Below, piece after piece: positions 37,601-44,865 of a stretch of 64,000 nucleotides of DNA; positions within the stretch are counted from its first letter, which is position 1, and every line of letters begins with the position of its first letter. Under the pieces are notes generated by a model, which saw only the letters and a program-made list of their open reading frames with translations, was not told where the DNA came from and made no database searches. This stretch comes from Paenibacillus methanolicus (GTDB taxonomy: Bacteria > Bacillota > Bacilli > Paenibacillales > Paenibacillaceae). The translations under genes and the position numbers were made by a program. The DNA lies in contig NZ_VNHS01000002.1 of the NCBI RefSeq assembly GCF_008124765.1, positions 806,001-870,000 of the forward strand, given 5' to 3'.

Positions 37601-38054
37601 GGGACAAGTACGCTTCGTTGCCGCGCACGACGCTGGGACTGGCAAGGCCGATATCTTGGCCGTAGACGACGTCGGCCGAGACGGACGCCCCGCGGGCATC
37701 GAGCGAGACGTCCCAGAACCAGACGCCCTTCCCGCTCAGCAGGAAGGACACGGCGTAATCGATTCCGCCGGCTTCTCCCCGCCACTCGATGCGACGCGAT
37801 CCGCAGGCGACCTTGCTCCCGGAACGAATTCCGATGAGCGGATACACGCCGCCGATGTTCCCGTCCGCGCCGTATACGCGCAAATATAAATTGTTCAGCG
37901 AGCCGTCGACGGGGCTGGCAAGCACCTGATTCAGCATCATGCCGCTATCCGACAACGCCTCGTATAAATCCCCGGAAGGATGGAATACGAACCGCAGTCC
38001 GCCTTCTTCAACTATCCAAACCGACGTTCCGGTTGATGTCATGTGAACCGCCAA
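34650..38054 (-). CDS. GH94-like phosphorylase, probably 1,2-beta-oligoglucan phosphorylase
   Basis: About 1134 residues, cytoplasmic. The frame opens with a TTG at 38105, but AGAGGAGG directly precedes a second TTG at 38054, my preferred start. The N-terminal half (FHPSGDLYEALSDSGMMLNQ) is a beta-sandwich and the C-terminal half an (alpha/alpha)6 barrel. AAWGTRDVCQGPAEYF and AYGDGDWDDTLQP mark the sophoro-oligosaccharide phosphorylase branch of GH94, with the general acid in DGDWDD (near residues 771-776). Such enzymes split 1,2-beta-glucans with phosphate to glucose-1-phosphate. Its LacI neighbour and divergent importer match the arrangement known from Listeria. Substrate specificity is inferred from the motifs. 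Confidence 0.8.
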   Translation of the reverse strand: MAVHMTSTGTSVWIVEEGGLRFVFHPSGDLYEALSDSGMMLNQVLASPVDGSLNNLYLRVYGADGNIGGVYPLIGIRSGSKVACGSRRIEWRGEAGGIDYAVSFLLSGKGVWFWDVSLDARGASVSADVVYGQDIGLASPSVVRGNEAYLSQYLDHSAYEHAERGWIVCTRQNQPQDGRFPYMQQGCLSGAAAYATDGFQFFGLSYKDAYLPEALWRGDLPSENYQYEFAYTALQSRRMNAAEGARAVFYGLFEADHPDAVRKAGFDDRLMAAWEEVKAIPAADSDGFSAVPARAADIGGPLRARKPSQAEIERRYPQRLQEEWDNGELLSFFTPTYEHVVLKAKEMLTERPHGHILMSGAPDRAGAEMLTSTAYMYGIFHSQLVVGNTSFNKLIGNARNALNVLHVSGMRLYAEVDGRFRLLAMPSLFEMGFNYARWLYALDDDAIEVTSWTSAESPTAALSVRSERNQARRYVLTSQMTMHEREYESPFEMERQGDSFVFRAAAGTPAADVYPALGYRLTLEGAEATAADERRLVPQLAPGAAPLFVLETGASSEWRLRIEGRLEGLEDEPAPVPALEQASEQYRTGMAELMNGFQLTHPGQHAAGAIERLNILAWWYTHNMRVHFAVPHGLEQYGGAAWGTRDVCQGPAEYFLAMQQYDAVRDIIRTVYSHQYAEDGGWPQWFMFDRYHRIQQEESHGDIIVWPLKLLGDYIAATGDLAVLDDRLPYTSRASHDFTEVREPLLDHVKKQVAYIRSHFLHDTHLSAYGDGDWDDTLQPASASLRAYMASSWTVALTYQTLRGFGRLLLADAQSADQATFGREAEALAAGIRRDFGTYMEPEGVIPGFLYLEQRDRPQKLLHPDDAGTGIRYRLLPMTRSMIAELLTPEQAERHYELIKRELYFPDGVRLMDRPASYDGGVSTRFKRAEQAANFGREIGLQYVHAHIRFIEAMAKLGKADEAWRALHVINPVGLRESVPNAELRQSNAYFSSSDGRFANRYEAAAGFEKLRSGGVPVKGGWRIYSSGPGIYMNQLVSNVLGIRLTHGELALDPVLPIELDGLTVRFAIHGKPVRIVYQLTGGPVSGVSFNGADIEARRLTGAYRDTGACIPLRMLDPLWRNDGELLNELLIRA

Positions 38055-38129
38055 AACCGGTTCCTCCTCTCGGTGAATCCAGAAATATGGAGACTTCCAA
38101 CTCAACTGTCTACGACTTTCACCACGTAA

Positions 38130-38143
38130 TAGAAACGTTTCTA
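38130..38143. promoter_or_regulatory. LacI-type operator O1
   Basis: TAGAAACGTTTCTA is a perfect 14-bp palindrome just downstream of the predicted minus-strand promoter, within the leader of the GH94-like gene. Confidence 0.75.
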
Positions 38144-38157
38144 CAACAGTTAAAAAG

Positions 38158-38187
38158 AGTATAAACGCAGGTTTGGAATGAAGTCAA
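38158..38187 (-). promoter_or_regulatory. Sigma-A promoter of the GH94-like gene
   Basis: On the minus strand TTGACT (38187-38182) and TATACT (38163-38158) are 18 bases apart. The start of transcription would fall near 38150, just upstream of operator O1. Confidence 0.7.
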
Positions 38188-38195
38188 ACGTTTCA
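38184..38195. promoter_or_regulatory. LacI-type operator O2 overlapping the minus-strand -35
   Basis: TCAAACGTTTCA has the AAACGTTT core at 38186-38193 and overlaps the -35 hexamer of the minus-strand promoter. Confidence 0.55.
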
Positions 38196-38267
38196 TTTCG
38201 GTCAAATTCCACGAATATGAACGACATATCGGCCATTAATGTAGGAAAAGTTGACCGCAAAAAACGC

Positions 38268-38296
38268 TTGTATGCGATTTCAAAATGATCTATAAT
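38268..38296 (+). promoter_or_regulatory. Sigma-A promoter of the binding-protein operon
   Basis: TTGTAT (38268-38273), a 17-base spacer, and TATAAT (38291-38296) precede the lipoprotein gene at 38358. Confidence 0.75.
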
Positions 38297-38303
38297 CGAA
38301 ATC

Positions 38304-38313
38304 GAAACGTTTC
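38304..38313. promoter_or_regulatory. LacI-type operator O3 at the transcription start
   Basis: GAAACGTTTC, a perfect 10-bp palindrome, covers the expected +1 of the plus-strand promoter. Confidence 0.7.
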
Positions 38314-38357
38314 AACGAACAGTTGTCAAGATACATTGAAGGGGAGGAAATTCCGAA

Positions 38358-39593
38358 ATGAGAAAAAGAAGCGTAAGCACGGTCGCCGCGGTTGCGGTGT
38401 TCGGAGGACTGCTCGCCGGCTGCTCCGGCGGCAATGATTCGGGAAGCGGCGACATCACCCTGTCCGTATGGGCGATGGGAGACAGCAGCAAGCCGATGGA
38501 GCAGATGGCCGCCGACTTTACGAAAGAGAACCCGACCATCAAGGTCAAGGTGCAGGCGATCCCTTGGGGCAGCGCCCACGACAAGCTGCTGACCGCCGTC
38601 GCCTCCAAGAAAGGACCGGACGTGCTGCAGATGGGCACGACCTGGATGCCGGAGTTCGCTTCCGCCGGCGCGATCGCCGATCTCACGAACGATATTCCGA
38701 ACTATCCCGAGCTTGCGCCGGATAACTTCTTCAAAGGCACTATCACCTCCACGCAGTTCGACGGCAAAACGGTCGGCGTGCCTTGGCTCGCCGAGACGCG
38801 CATCCTCTTCTACCGCACGGACGTGCTGAAGTCCGTCGGCTACGACAAGGCGCCGGCGACGTGGGATGAGCTGCTGGACGCCTCCGCGAAGCTGACCGCG
38901 CGCGGCAAAGACCAATACGGCATCGGACTCGATCCGAAGGAGCCGACGCTTAACTTCATGTTCGCCCGCCAGAACGGCGCCAAACTCATCGAGAACAACA
39001 AGGCGCAATTCGAAGAGCCGGCATTCGCGGAAGCGGTCTCTTATTTGGATACTTACTTCAAGAAAGGCTACGCGCCGGTCGATCTCGGCCTCGATACGTC
39101 GCAGAGCTTCGGCGGCGAGGGCATGGTCCCGATGTTCATCAGCGGGCCGTGGATGATCAAGACGATCAAAGACCAAATTCCCGATATCGAAGGCAAATGG
39201 GCGACGGCGGTGTTGCCGTCCAAGGAGAACAACATGAGCTCGCTCGGCGGTTCCAACCTGACCGTCTTCAACTACACGGAGCAGAAGGACGCGGCGCTGA
39301 AGTTCATCGCCTTCCTCAGCAAGCCCGAGAAGCAGCTGGAGTGGATGAAGCTGACCGGCGAGCTGCCGGCTACGATGAAAGCTTGGGAAGATCCGCAGCT
39401 GAGCGATGACGCGAACATGGCCGTCGTCGGCGAGCAGCTCAAGAACGCCGAACCGATGCCGCTCGTCAAGGCTTGGGACAACATTTCGCAGAACTTCCTG
39501 AAGACGTTCGAGCAAATTTACCGTGCCGACGCCGATCTGAACGAACAGCTGAAGGCGTTCAACGCGCAGTCGCAGCAGCTGCTGGACAAATAG
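38358..39593 (+). CDS. Sugar-binding lipoprotein of the GH94-associated importer
   Basis: A 411-residue family 1 solute-binding lipoprotein. The ATG at 38358 follows GGGGAGG. The signal MRKRSVSTVAAVAVFGGLLAGC gives lipidated Cys22. The mature part has the usual pattern (ITLSVWAMGDS, KGPDVLQMGTTWMPEF, VGVPWLAETRILFYRTDVL, FISGPWMIK). It heads an operon with permeases at 39692 and 40590, transcribed divergently from the GH94-like gene and sharing its operators. The likely ligand is a beta-1,2-linked glucan oligosaccharide, by context only. Confidence 0.93.
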   Translation: MRKRSVSTVAAVAVFGGLLAGCSGGNDSGSGDITLSVWAMGDSSKPMEQMAADFTKENPTIKVKVQAIPWGSAHDKLLTAVASKKGPDVLQMGTTWMPEFASAGAIADLTNDIPNYPELAPDNFFKGTITSTQFDGKTVGVPWLAETRILFYRTDVLKSVGYDKAPATWDELLDASAKLTARGKDQYGIGLDPKEPTLNFMFARQNGAKLIENNKAQFEEPAFAEAVSYLDTYFKKGYAPVDLGLDTSQSFGGEGMVPMFISGPWMIKTIKDQIPDIEGKWATAVLPSKENNMSSLGGSNLTVFNYTEQKDAALKFIAFLSKPEKQLEWMKLTGELPATMKAWEDPQLSDDANMAVVGEQLKNAEPMPLVKAWDNISQNFLKTFEQIYRADADLNEQLKAFNAQSQQLLDK

Positions 39594-39615
39594 CCGCACG
39601 CGGGCATCCGAATAG

Positions 39616-39649
39616 GCGCCGGCTTTCGCTACTAGGCGAAAGCCGGCGC
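39616..39649 (+). repeat. Intercistronic hairpin between binding-protein and permease genes
   Basis: GCGCCGGCTTTCGC, loop TACTAG, GCGAAAGCCGGCGC form a perfect 14-pair stem without a U tract. Such elements commonly protect the upstream message and lower permease expression. Confidence 0.7.
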
Positions 39650-39691
39650 TGCCCGCACCTCCGGCGTATGACTTGATAAGGAAGTGATGTT

Positions 39692-40576
39692 ATGAAAGGA
39701 ACGTCCAAGTACGCGCCATACGTTTTTATCGGACCGACCCTGATCCTCTTGACCGTATTTTCTCTGCTGCCGATCCTGGTCGCCGTCTATATTAGCTTGA
39801 CCGACATGGATTTGGCCGGGCTCGCCGATTATTCGAATATCTCGTTCGTCGGCTTCCGGAATTACGCCGACATCCTGTCCGATCCGATCTTTCTCGTCTC
39901 CCTGCGCAATACGCTGTTCTACGTCATTATCGGCGTACCGCTGGTCATCGTCTGCTCGCTCGCCGTCGCGCTGATGATCAACTTCGGTCGCAACCGGGCG
40001 TTCAAAATTTTCCGCGTCGTCTACTACCTGCCCTCGGTGACCAACGTCGTCGCCGTCGCCGTCGTGTGGAGCTATCTCTACAACCCGGGAATCGGGCTGT
40101 TCAACTATATCCTGACCTCGATCGGGTTCGACCGCGTGCCGTGGCTGACCGAGCCGACGATCGCGAAGCTTTCCCTTATCCTGCTTGCTCTATGGAGAGG
40201 AATCGGGCTGAACATGATTATTTTCATCGCGGCGCTCCAGGGCATCAGCCGCTCGTATTATGAAGCCGCGCAGCTGGACGGAGCCAGCAACTGGCAGCAG
40301 CTGACGCGCATTACGATTCCGATGCTCCGTTACGCGATCGTCTTCGTCTCGATTACGACGATGATCGGCTGGCTGCAGTTCTTCGAGGAACCGTTCGTCA
40401 TGACCCAGGGCGGACCGCTGAACGGAACCGTCTCGGCTTCGTTGTTCATTTATCAGAACGGCTTCCAATACAGCCATTTCGGCTATGCGGCCGCCGGTTC
40501 GTTCGTACTCTTCTTCATTATTATCGCGATTACGCTGCTCCAGCTGAAGCTTCAGCGGAAGCAAGCCGAAGAATAG
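39692..40576 (+). CDS. Sugar ABC transporter permease (MalF/UgpA type)
   Basis: A 294-residue permease with six membrane segments beginning YAPYVFIGPTLILLTVFSLLP. The EAA loop YEAAQLDGASNWQQLTRITIP lies near residues 190-210. AAGGAAGTGATGTT precedes the ATG. It is separated from the binding-protein gene by a hairpin and from its partner permease by 13 bases, the usual CUT1 operon order. It imports the sugar for the GH94-like phosphorylase with an ATPase encoded elsewhere. Confidence 0.93.
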   Translation: MKGTSKYAPYVFIGPTLILLTVFSLLPILVAVYISLTDMDLAGLADYSNISFVGFRNYADILSDPIFLVSLRNTLFYVIIGVPLVIVCSLAVALMINFGRNRAFKIFRVVYYLPSVTNVVAVAVVWSYLYNPGIGLFNYILTSIGFDRVPWLTEPTIAKLSLILLALWRGIGLNMIIFIAALQGISRSYYEAAQLDGASNWQQLTRITIPMLRYAIVFVSITTMIGWLQFFEEPFVMTQGGPLNGTVSASLFIYQNGFQYSHFGYAAAGSFVLFFIIIAITLLQLKLQRKQAEE

Positions 40577-40589
40577 GAGGCGTTCCGTC

Positions 40590-41444
40590 ATGCAACCTTC
40601 CAACTCCAATGCCGCGCGATCCGCTTCATCCGGCGTCCGGCTTCAGCAGTGGCTGGTCGGATTGACGCTGACCGTCTTCGGCGTGGCGATGATCGTGCCG
40701 TTCGTCTGGATGATGCTGTCCGCCTTCAAGACCGAAGGCGAAATCAAGCAAATCCCGCCCACCCTTTGGCCGGAGACGTTCACGTTCGATAACTTTCACC
40801 GGTTATTCACGGAGATGGACTTCACGACGTATCTGGTTAACACGCTGCTAATCACGCTGTTCAGCTTCGTCGGCCTGCTGCTCAACGCCATGGCAGGCTT
40901 CGGCTTCGCCAAATACCGGTTCAAGGGCCGCGACAAGCTGTTCCTGCTCGTGCTCGCCACGATGATGATTCCCGGACAGGTGACGATGATTCCCGTATAC
41001 CTGATCCTCAACAGCGTCAACCTAACCAATACGATGATCGGCATCGTGCTGCCCGGCTTCATCAGCGCGTTCGGCATCTTCCTCTTCCGCCAATTCATGT
41101 CCGCGCTGCCGGACGAGATTATGGAGGCGACGCGGCTCGACGGCGCGAGCGAATACAAGCTGTTCCTGCAAATCATCCTGCCGATGTCCAAGCCGATCCT
41201 CGCCGTTCAAGCGATTCTGACGTTCATCGGCGGCTGGAACAGCTTCCTGTGGCCGCTCATCATCGCCAACGACGAGAAGCTATATACGCTCTCGGTCGGC
41301 CTGCAGCTGCTGAAAGGCCAGCACGGCACGAACTATGCGCTTCAGATGGCCGGCGCGGCGTTCATGGTCGTCCCGATCATGATCCTCTTCGTCTTCGCGC
41401 AGAAGCACATTATCGAGAATTACAATATTTCCGGCATCAAATGA
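40590..41444 (+). CDS. Carbohydrate ABC transporter permease (MalG/UgpE type)
   Basis: A 284-residue permease, second of the pair. The ATG at 40590 follows AGGAGG by nine bases. Six membrane segments and the EAA loop MEATRLDGASEYKLFLQIILPMSKP are visible. The C-terminus KHIIENYNISGIK is typical of the MalG group. A terminator follows directly, closing the three-gene operon. Confidence 0.93.
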   Translation: MQPSNSNAARSASSGVRLQQWLVGLTLTVFGVAMIVPFVWMMLSAFKTEGEIKQIPPTLWPETFTFDNFHRLFTEMDFTTYLVNTLLITLFSFVGLLLNAMAGFGFAKYRFKGRDKLFLLVLATMMIPGQVTMIPVYLILNSVNLTNTMIGIVLPGFISAFGIFLFRQFMSALPDEIMEATRLDGASEYKLFLQIILPMSKPILAVQAILTFIGGWNSFLWPLIIANDEKLYTLSVGLQLLKGQHGTNYALQMAGAAFMVVPIMILFVFAQKHIIENYNISGIK

Positions 41445-41460
41445 ATGCGCGCCGCCGCCG

Positions 41461-41487
41461 AAAAAGCAGCCATCCGGGCTGTTTTTT
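41461..41487 (+). terminator. Rho-independent terminator of the importer operon
   Basis: CAGCC, loop ATCCG, GGCTG are flanked by AAAAAG and GTTTTTTCGTTTTTT. It lies 17 bases past the permease stop. Confidence 0.85.
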
Positions 41488-41536
41488 CGTTTTTTCTTAA
41501 CATTCGGCCGCATTTCTCGATAGAATGATTCGATTT

Positions 41537-41563
41537 TTGACAAACAAATGAGTATAATATACT
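41537..41563 (+). promoter_or_regulatory. Probable promoter of the aldolase gene
   Basis: TTGACA (41537-41542) is followed 15 bases later by TATACT (41558-41563). TATAAT at 41553-41558 overlaps it. The spacer is short, so the exact pairing is uncertain. Confidence 0.5.
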
Positions 41564-41612
41564 GGGATAGGACAAGAATTCGTCTTTAAGTATCTTGAGG
41601 GAGGACTAGAAA

Positions 41613-42470
41613 ATGGCATTGGTTTCGATGAAAGACATGCTGAACAAAGGTTTGAAGGAAGGTTATGCGGTTGGCCAGTTCAACATCAATAACCTGGAAT
41701 GGACGCAAGCGATCCTCGCGGCGGCCGAAGAAGAGAAGTCCCCGGTTATCCTGGGCGTCTCCGAAGGCGCTGCTCGTTATATGGGCGGCTTTACGGTTGT
41801 AACGGCAATCGTTAAATCCCTGGTCGAAGAAATGAAAATCACGGTACCGGTTGCCATCCACCTGGACCACGGTTCCAGCTTCGAGAAATGTAAAGCGGCG
41901 ATCGACGCGGGCTTCACGTCCGTCATGATCGATGCTTCGCACGGTCCATTCGAAGACAATGTTCGCATCACAAAACAAGTCGTCGAATACGCGCACGAGC
42001 GCGGCGTTTCGGTTGAAGCCGAGCTGGGTACGGTCGGCGGCCAAGAAGACGACGTCGTCGCTGACGGCGTTATCTACGCAGATCCGAAAGAGTGCAAAGA
42101 GCTTGTCGAGCGCACGGGCATCGACTGCCTCGCGCCGGCGCTTGGTTCCGTTCACGGCCCTTACAAAGGCGAGCCGAAACTGGGCTTCAAGGAAATGGAA
42201 GAGATCTGTCAAACGATCAACCTGCCGCTCGTTCTTCACGGCGGAACAGGCATCCCGACAGAGCACATCAAGCGCGCCGTATCCCTGGGTACAGCGAAAA
42301 TCAACGTAAACACCGAGAACCAAATGTCCTTCACGAAAGTCGCGCGCGAAATCCTGACGAAAGACCTCGAAGTTTACGATCCGCGTAAATTCCTGGCGCC
42401 AGGCCGCGATGCGATCAAAGCAACGGTTATCGGCAAAATGCGCGAATTCGGTTCGTCCGGCAAAGCGTAA
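41613..42470 (+). CDS. fbaA: Class II fructose-1,6-bisphosphate aldolase
   Basis: A 285-residue glycolytic and gluconeogenic aldolase that splits fructose-1,6-bisphosphate into dihydroxyacetone phosphate and glyceraldehyde-3-phosphate. Catalytic and zinc residues are in place: Asp85 and His86 in HLDHGSS, Glu137 in VEAELG, His181 in GSVHGPYKG and His209 in LHGGTG. GGAGG precedes the ATG. It has its own promoter and terminator. Third positions are less GC-rich than in neighbouring genes, as expected for a highly expressed housekeeping gene rather than as a sign of transfer. It marks this segment as core chromosome. Confidence 0.97.
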   Translation: MALVSMKDMLNKGLKEGYAVGQFNINNLEWTQAILAAAEEEKSPVILGVSEGAARYMGGFTVVTAIVKSLVEEMKITVPVAIHLDHGSSFEKCKAAIDAGFTSVMIDASHGPFEDNVRITKQVVEYAHERGVSVEAELGTVGGQEDDVVADGVIYADPKECKELVERTGIDCLAPALGSVHGPYKGEPKLGFKEMEEICQTINLPLVLHGGTGIPTEHIKRAVSLGTAKINVNTENQMSFTKVAREILTKDLEVYDPRKFLAPGRDAIKATVIGKMREFGSSGKA

Positions 42471-42487
42471 TACACATAGAAGACCCG

Positions 42488-42514
42488 AAGACCGGACTCT
42501 GTCCGGTCTTTTTT
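42488..42514 (+). terminator. Rho-independent terminator of the aldolase gene
   Basis: AAGACCGGAC, loop TCT, GTCCGGTCTT form a perfect 10-pair stem followed by TTTT. It lies 18 bases past the stop and seven bases before the 54-bp repeats begin. Confidence 0.92.
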
Positions 42515-42520
42515 GAGTTA

Positions 42521-42896
42521 TGGCTGAATGCTGCATTCCCGGTCTTTCGACCGTGAACGCAAACCAATCAGCTGTGGCTGAATGCTGCATTCCCGGTCTT
42601 TCGACCGTGAACGCAAACCAATCAGCTGTGGCTGAATGCTGCATTCCCGGTCTTTCGACCGTGAACGCAAACCAATCAGCTGTGGCTGAATGCTGCATTC
42701 CCGGTCTTTCGACCGTGAACGCAAACCAATCAGCTGTGGCTGAATGCTGCATTCCCGGTCTTTCGACCGTGAACGCAAACCAATCAGCTGTGGCTGAATG
42801 CTGCATTCCCGGTCTTTCGACCGTGAACGCAAACCAATCAGCTGTGGCTGAATGCTGCATTCCCGGTCTTTCGACCGTGAACGCAAACCAATCAGC
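42521..42896. repeat. Seven tandem copies of a 54-bp unit with three small hairpins each
   Basis: Copies start at 42521, 42575, 42629, 42683, 42737, 42791 and 42845. They look identical to the base except the last two bases of the final copy. Each unit contains GAATGC-T-GCATTC and CGGTC-TTTC-GACCG. Each junction creates TCAGC-TGTG-GCTGA. There are no spacers, so it is not a CRISPR array. The unit length is a multiple of three and carries no stop in at least one plus and two minus frames, giving long open frames that are probably spurious. The function is unknown: a structured transcript, a protein-binding array or a replication-slippage VNTR. Confidence 0.95.
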
Positions 42897-42977
42897 CTTT
42901 AACCAATAATTTCCTCATGAAATACGCCGTAATTGTCCGGGTGTCTTCCTCTTCGCGCGCTATGTTATAGTTTCAGT

Positions 42978-42991
42978 TGACAACGCTTTCA
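42978..42991. promoter_or_regulatory. Consensus cre (CcpA site) of the GH5 gene
   Basis: TGACAACGCTTTCA fits TGWNANCGNTNWCA at every position and overlaps a TTGACA (-35-like) at 42977-42982, about 40 bases upstream of the ATG. Glucose repression of the endoglucanase is the expected effect. Confidence 0.7.
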
Positions 42992-43031
42992 TGCCAGATG
43001 ACGACATTTTATCAAGGAGGTTTATCGAATC

Positions 43032-44753
43032 ATGCCATTGCTTCGCAGACCTAGACACATGCTCGTCCTCACCCTTCTTCTTCTCGTCGCCATGCTCACT
43101 CCGGCCGTCGCTTCCGCCTCGGACGGCGCCGAGCGGGAGAGAGACAAAGACCGCGCCTCCGGCATTCAGTCCTATGTCAAGAAAATGCAGCCAGGCTGGA
43201 ATCTCGGCAATACGTTCGACGCCACCGGCGCGGACGAGACGTCATGGGGCAACCCGCGCGTAACCAAATCGCAAATCAAAGCTATTGCCAAGCAAGGCTT
43301 CAACAGCATCCGCATCCCGGTCACCTGGCAGCAGCATATGGGCGGCGCGCCGGACTATAGCATCGATCCCGCGTTCCTGGACCGCGTCGAAGAAGTCGTC
43401 GACTGGTCGCTCGACGAAGGGTTGTACGTCATGATCAACCTGCACCATGATTCCTGGCTGTGGGTGACGAACATGGGCACCGAGCATGACGAGGTGCTCG
43501 CGCGCTACAATGCGGCGTGGACCCAGATCGCCGACCGGTTCAAGAACTACTCGACCAAGCTGTCGTTCGAGAGCATTAACGAGCCGCGCTTCACTAGCGG
43601 CTGGGGCGAAGATTCGTCCGCGTTCTTCACGTACTTGGCCGAGCTGAACACGTCCTTCCATGAGATCGTTCGCGCGTCCGGCGGCAAGAACGACGTCCGT
43701 CCGCTCGTGCTGCCGACCCTCGAGACGAACGCCAGCCAAGACCGGCTCGACCAGCTGTACGGCACGATCCAGAGCCTGAACGACCCGAACCTGATCGCGA
43801 CCGTCCATTATTACGGCTTCTGGCCGTTCAGCGTCAACATCGCCGGCTTCACCCGCTTCGAGGAGCAGACGCAGAAGGATATTACCGATACGTTCGACCG
43901 CGTCTACGACTCGTTCGTGGCCAAGGGAATTCCGGTCATCCTCGGCGAATTCGGCCTGCTGGGCTTCGACAAGAACACCGGCACGATCGAACAAGGCGAG
44001 AAGCTGAAGTTTTTCGAATTCCTGATCGACTACTTGAACCAGAAGAACATTACCCATATGCTGTGGGATAACGGCCAGCATTTCGACCGGCTGAAGCTGA
44101 CGTGGAAAGACCAGCAGCTGTTCGATCTGATGAAAGCGAGCTGGAAAGGCCGCTCCGCAACCGCCGCGAGCGACCTGATCTTCCTGAAGCAAGGCGCGGA
44201 CATTCAAGACGCGTCGGTGACGCTGAACTTGAACGGCAACAAGCTGTCCGCCATCCGCGCGGGCAAGGATAAGCTGAAGAAAGGCAGAGACTATGAGCTG
44301 TCCGGCGATACGCTGACGTTCAAGGCCGCCCTGCTGAAGAAGCTGACCGCCTCCGGCCAACTTGGCGAGAACGCCGAGCTCGTCGCCGAGTTCAACAAAG
44401 GCGCGGATTGGACGTTCGACGTCATCACGTATAAGGCGCCGACGCTCGCAAGCGCCGAGGGCACGAGCGAGAGCTTTGCGATCCCGACGGCCTTCAACGG
44501 CGACCGCCTGGCCACGATGGAAGCCGTCTACGCGGTCGGCGGCAATGCCGGCCCGCAGAATTGGACCTCCTTTAAGGAATTCGGCTACGCGTTCACGCCG
44601 GATTACGCGGCCGGCACCGTCGTCCTGCCCGCGAACTTCTTCAATGAAGTGAATGACGGCGTCGTAAACTTGAAGCTCCACTTCTGGAGCGGCGAGATCG
44701 TCAATTATACGATTGCGAAGCAAGGCGCGAGCGTGACGGGAACGGCATCCTAA
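43032..44753 (+). CDS. Secreted GH5 (subfamily 4-like) endoglucanase with X2 and CBM46-like modules
   Basis: A 573-residue secreted endo-beta-1,4-glucanase. A signal peptide spans about residues 1-29 (VASAS). The GH5 barrel (about 45-372) contains PGWNLGNTFDA, HHD at 138-140, the acid/base Glu184 in SINEP and the nucleophile Glu306 in LGEFGLLG. An X2/CBM_X2 Ig-like module (about 380-468) and a C-terminal CBM46-like domain (about 470-573) follow, the arrangement known for Bacillus Cel5B-type enzymes acting on cellulose, beta-glucan or xyloglucan. AAGGAGG precedes the ATG. It converges on a two-component and transporter cluster that could import its products. Confidence 0.93.
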   Translation: MPLLRRPRHMLVLTLLLLVAMLTPAVASASDGAERERDKDRASGIQSYVKKMQPGWNLGNTFDATGADETSWGNPRVTKSQIKAIAKQGFNSIRIPVTWQQHMGGAPDYSIDPAFLDRVEEVVDWSLDEGLYVMINLHHDSWLWVTNMGTEHDEVLARYNAAWTQIADRFKNYSTKLSFESINEPRFTSGWGEDSSAFFTYLAELNTSFHEIVRASGGKNDVRPLVLPTLETNASQDRLDQLYGTIQSLNDPNLIATVHYYGFWPFSVNIAGFTRFEEQTQKDITDTFDRVYDSFVAKGIPVILGEFGLLGFDKNTGTIEQGEKLKFFEFLIDYLNQKNITHMLWDNGQHFDRLKLTWKDQQLFDLMKASWKGRSATAASDLIFLKQGADIQDASVTLNLNGNKLSAIRAGKDKLKKGRDYELSGDTLTFKAALLKKLTASGQLGENAELVAEFNKGADWTFDVITYKAPTLASAEGTSESFAIPTAFNGDRLATMEAVYAVGGNAGPQNWTSFKEFGYAFTPDYAAGTVVLPANFFNEVNDGVVNLKLHFWSGEIVNYTIAKQGASVTGTAS

Positions 44754-44781
44754 CCGTCACTCGCTGAAGCGGCCGCAAACG

Positions 44782-44826
44782 AAAGGGCATATCTCGGTTA
44801 CCCATGGTGACTGAGATATGCCCTTT
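44782..44826. terminator. Bidirectional terminator between the GH5 and orphan binding-protein genes
   Basis: AAAGGGCATATCTC and GAGATATGCCCTTT form a 14-pair stem with an inner GTTAC/GTGAC hairpin. It sits between two converging genes. Confidence 0.88.
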
Positions 44827-44865
44827 TGCCATTTCGCGCAGTTTGAAACCCGCATCTCCCGTCTC

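Noticed and set aside
42521..42896. CRISPR array
   Set aside because: The copies are contiguous with no variable spacers, the unit is too long, and no cas genes are present.
42520..42909. Plus-strand open frame of 129 codons (and overlapping minus-strand frames up to 424 codons) across the 54-bp repeats
   Set aside because: The frames exist because the repeat length is a multiple of three and lacks stops. There is no Shine-Dalgarno, several frames are open equally, and the plus frame begins six bases after a terminator.
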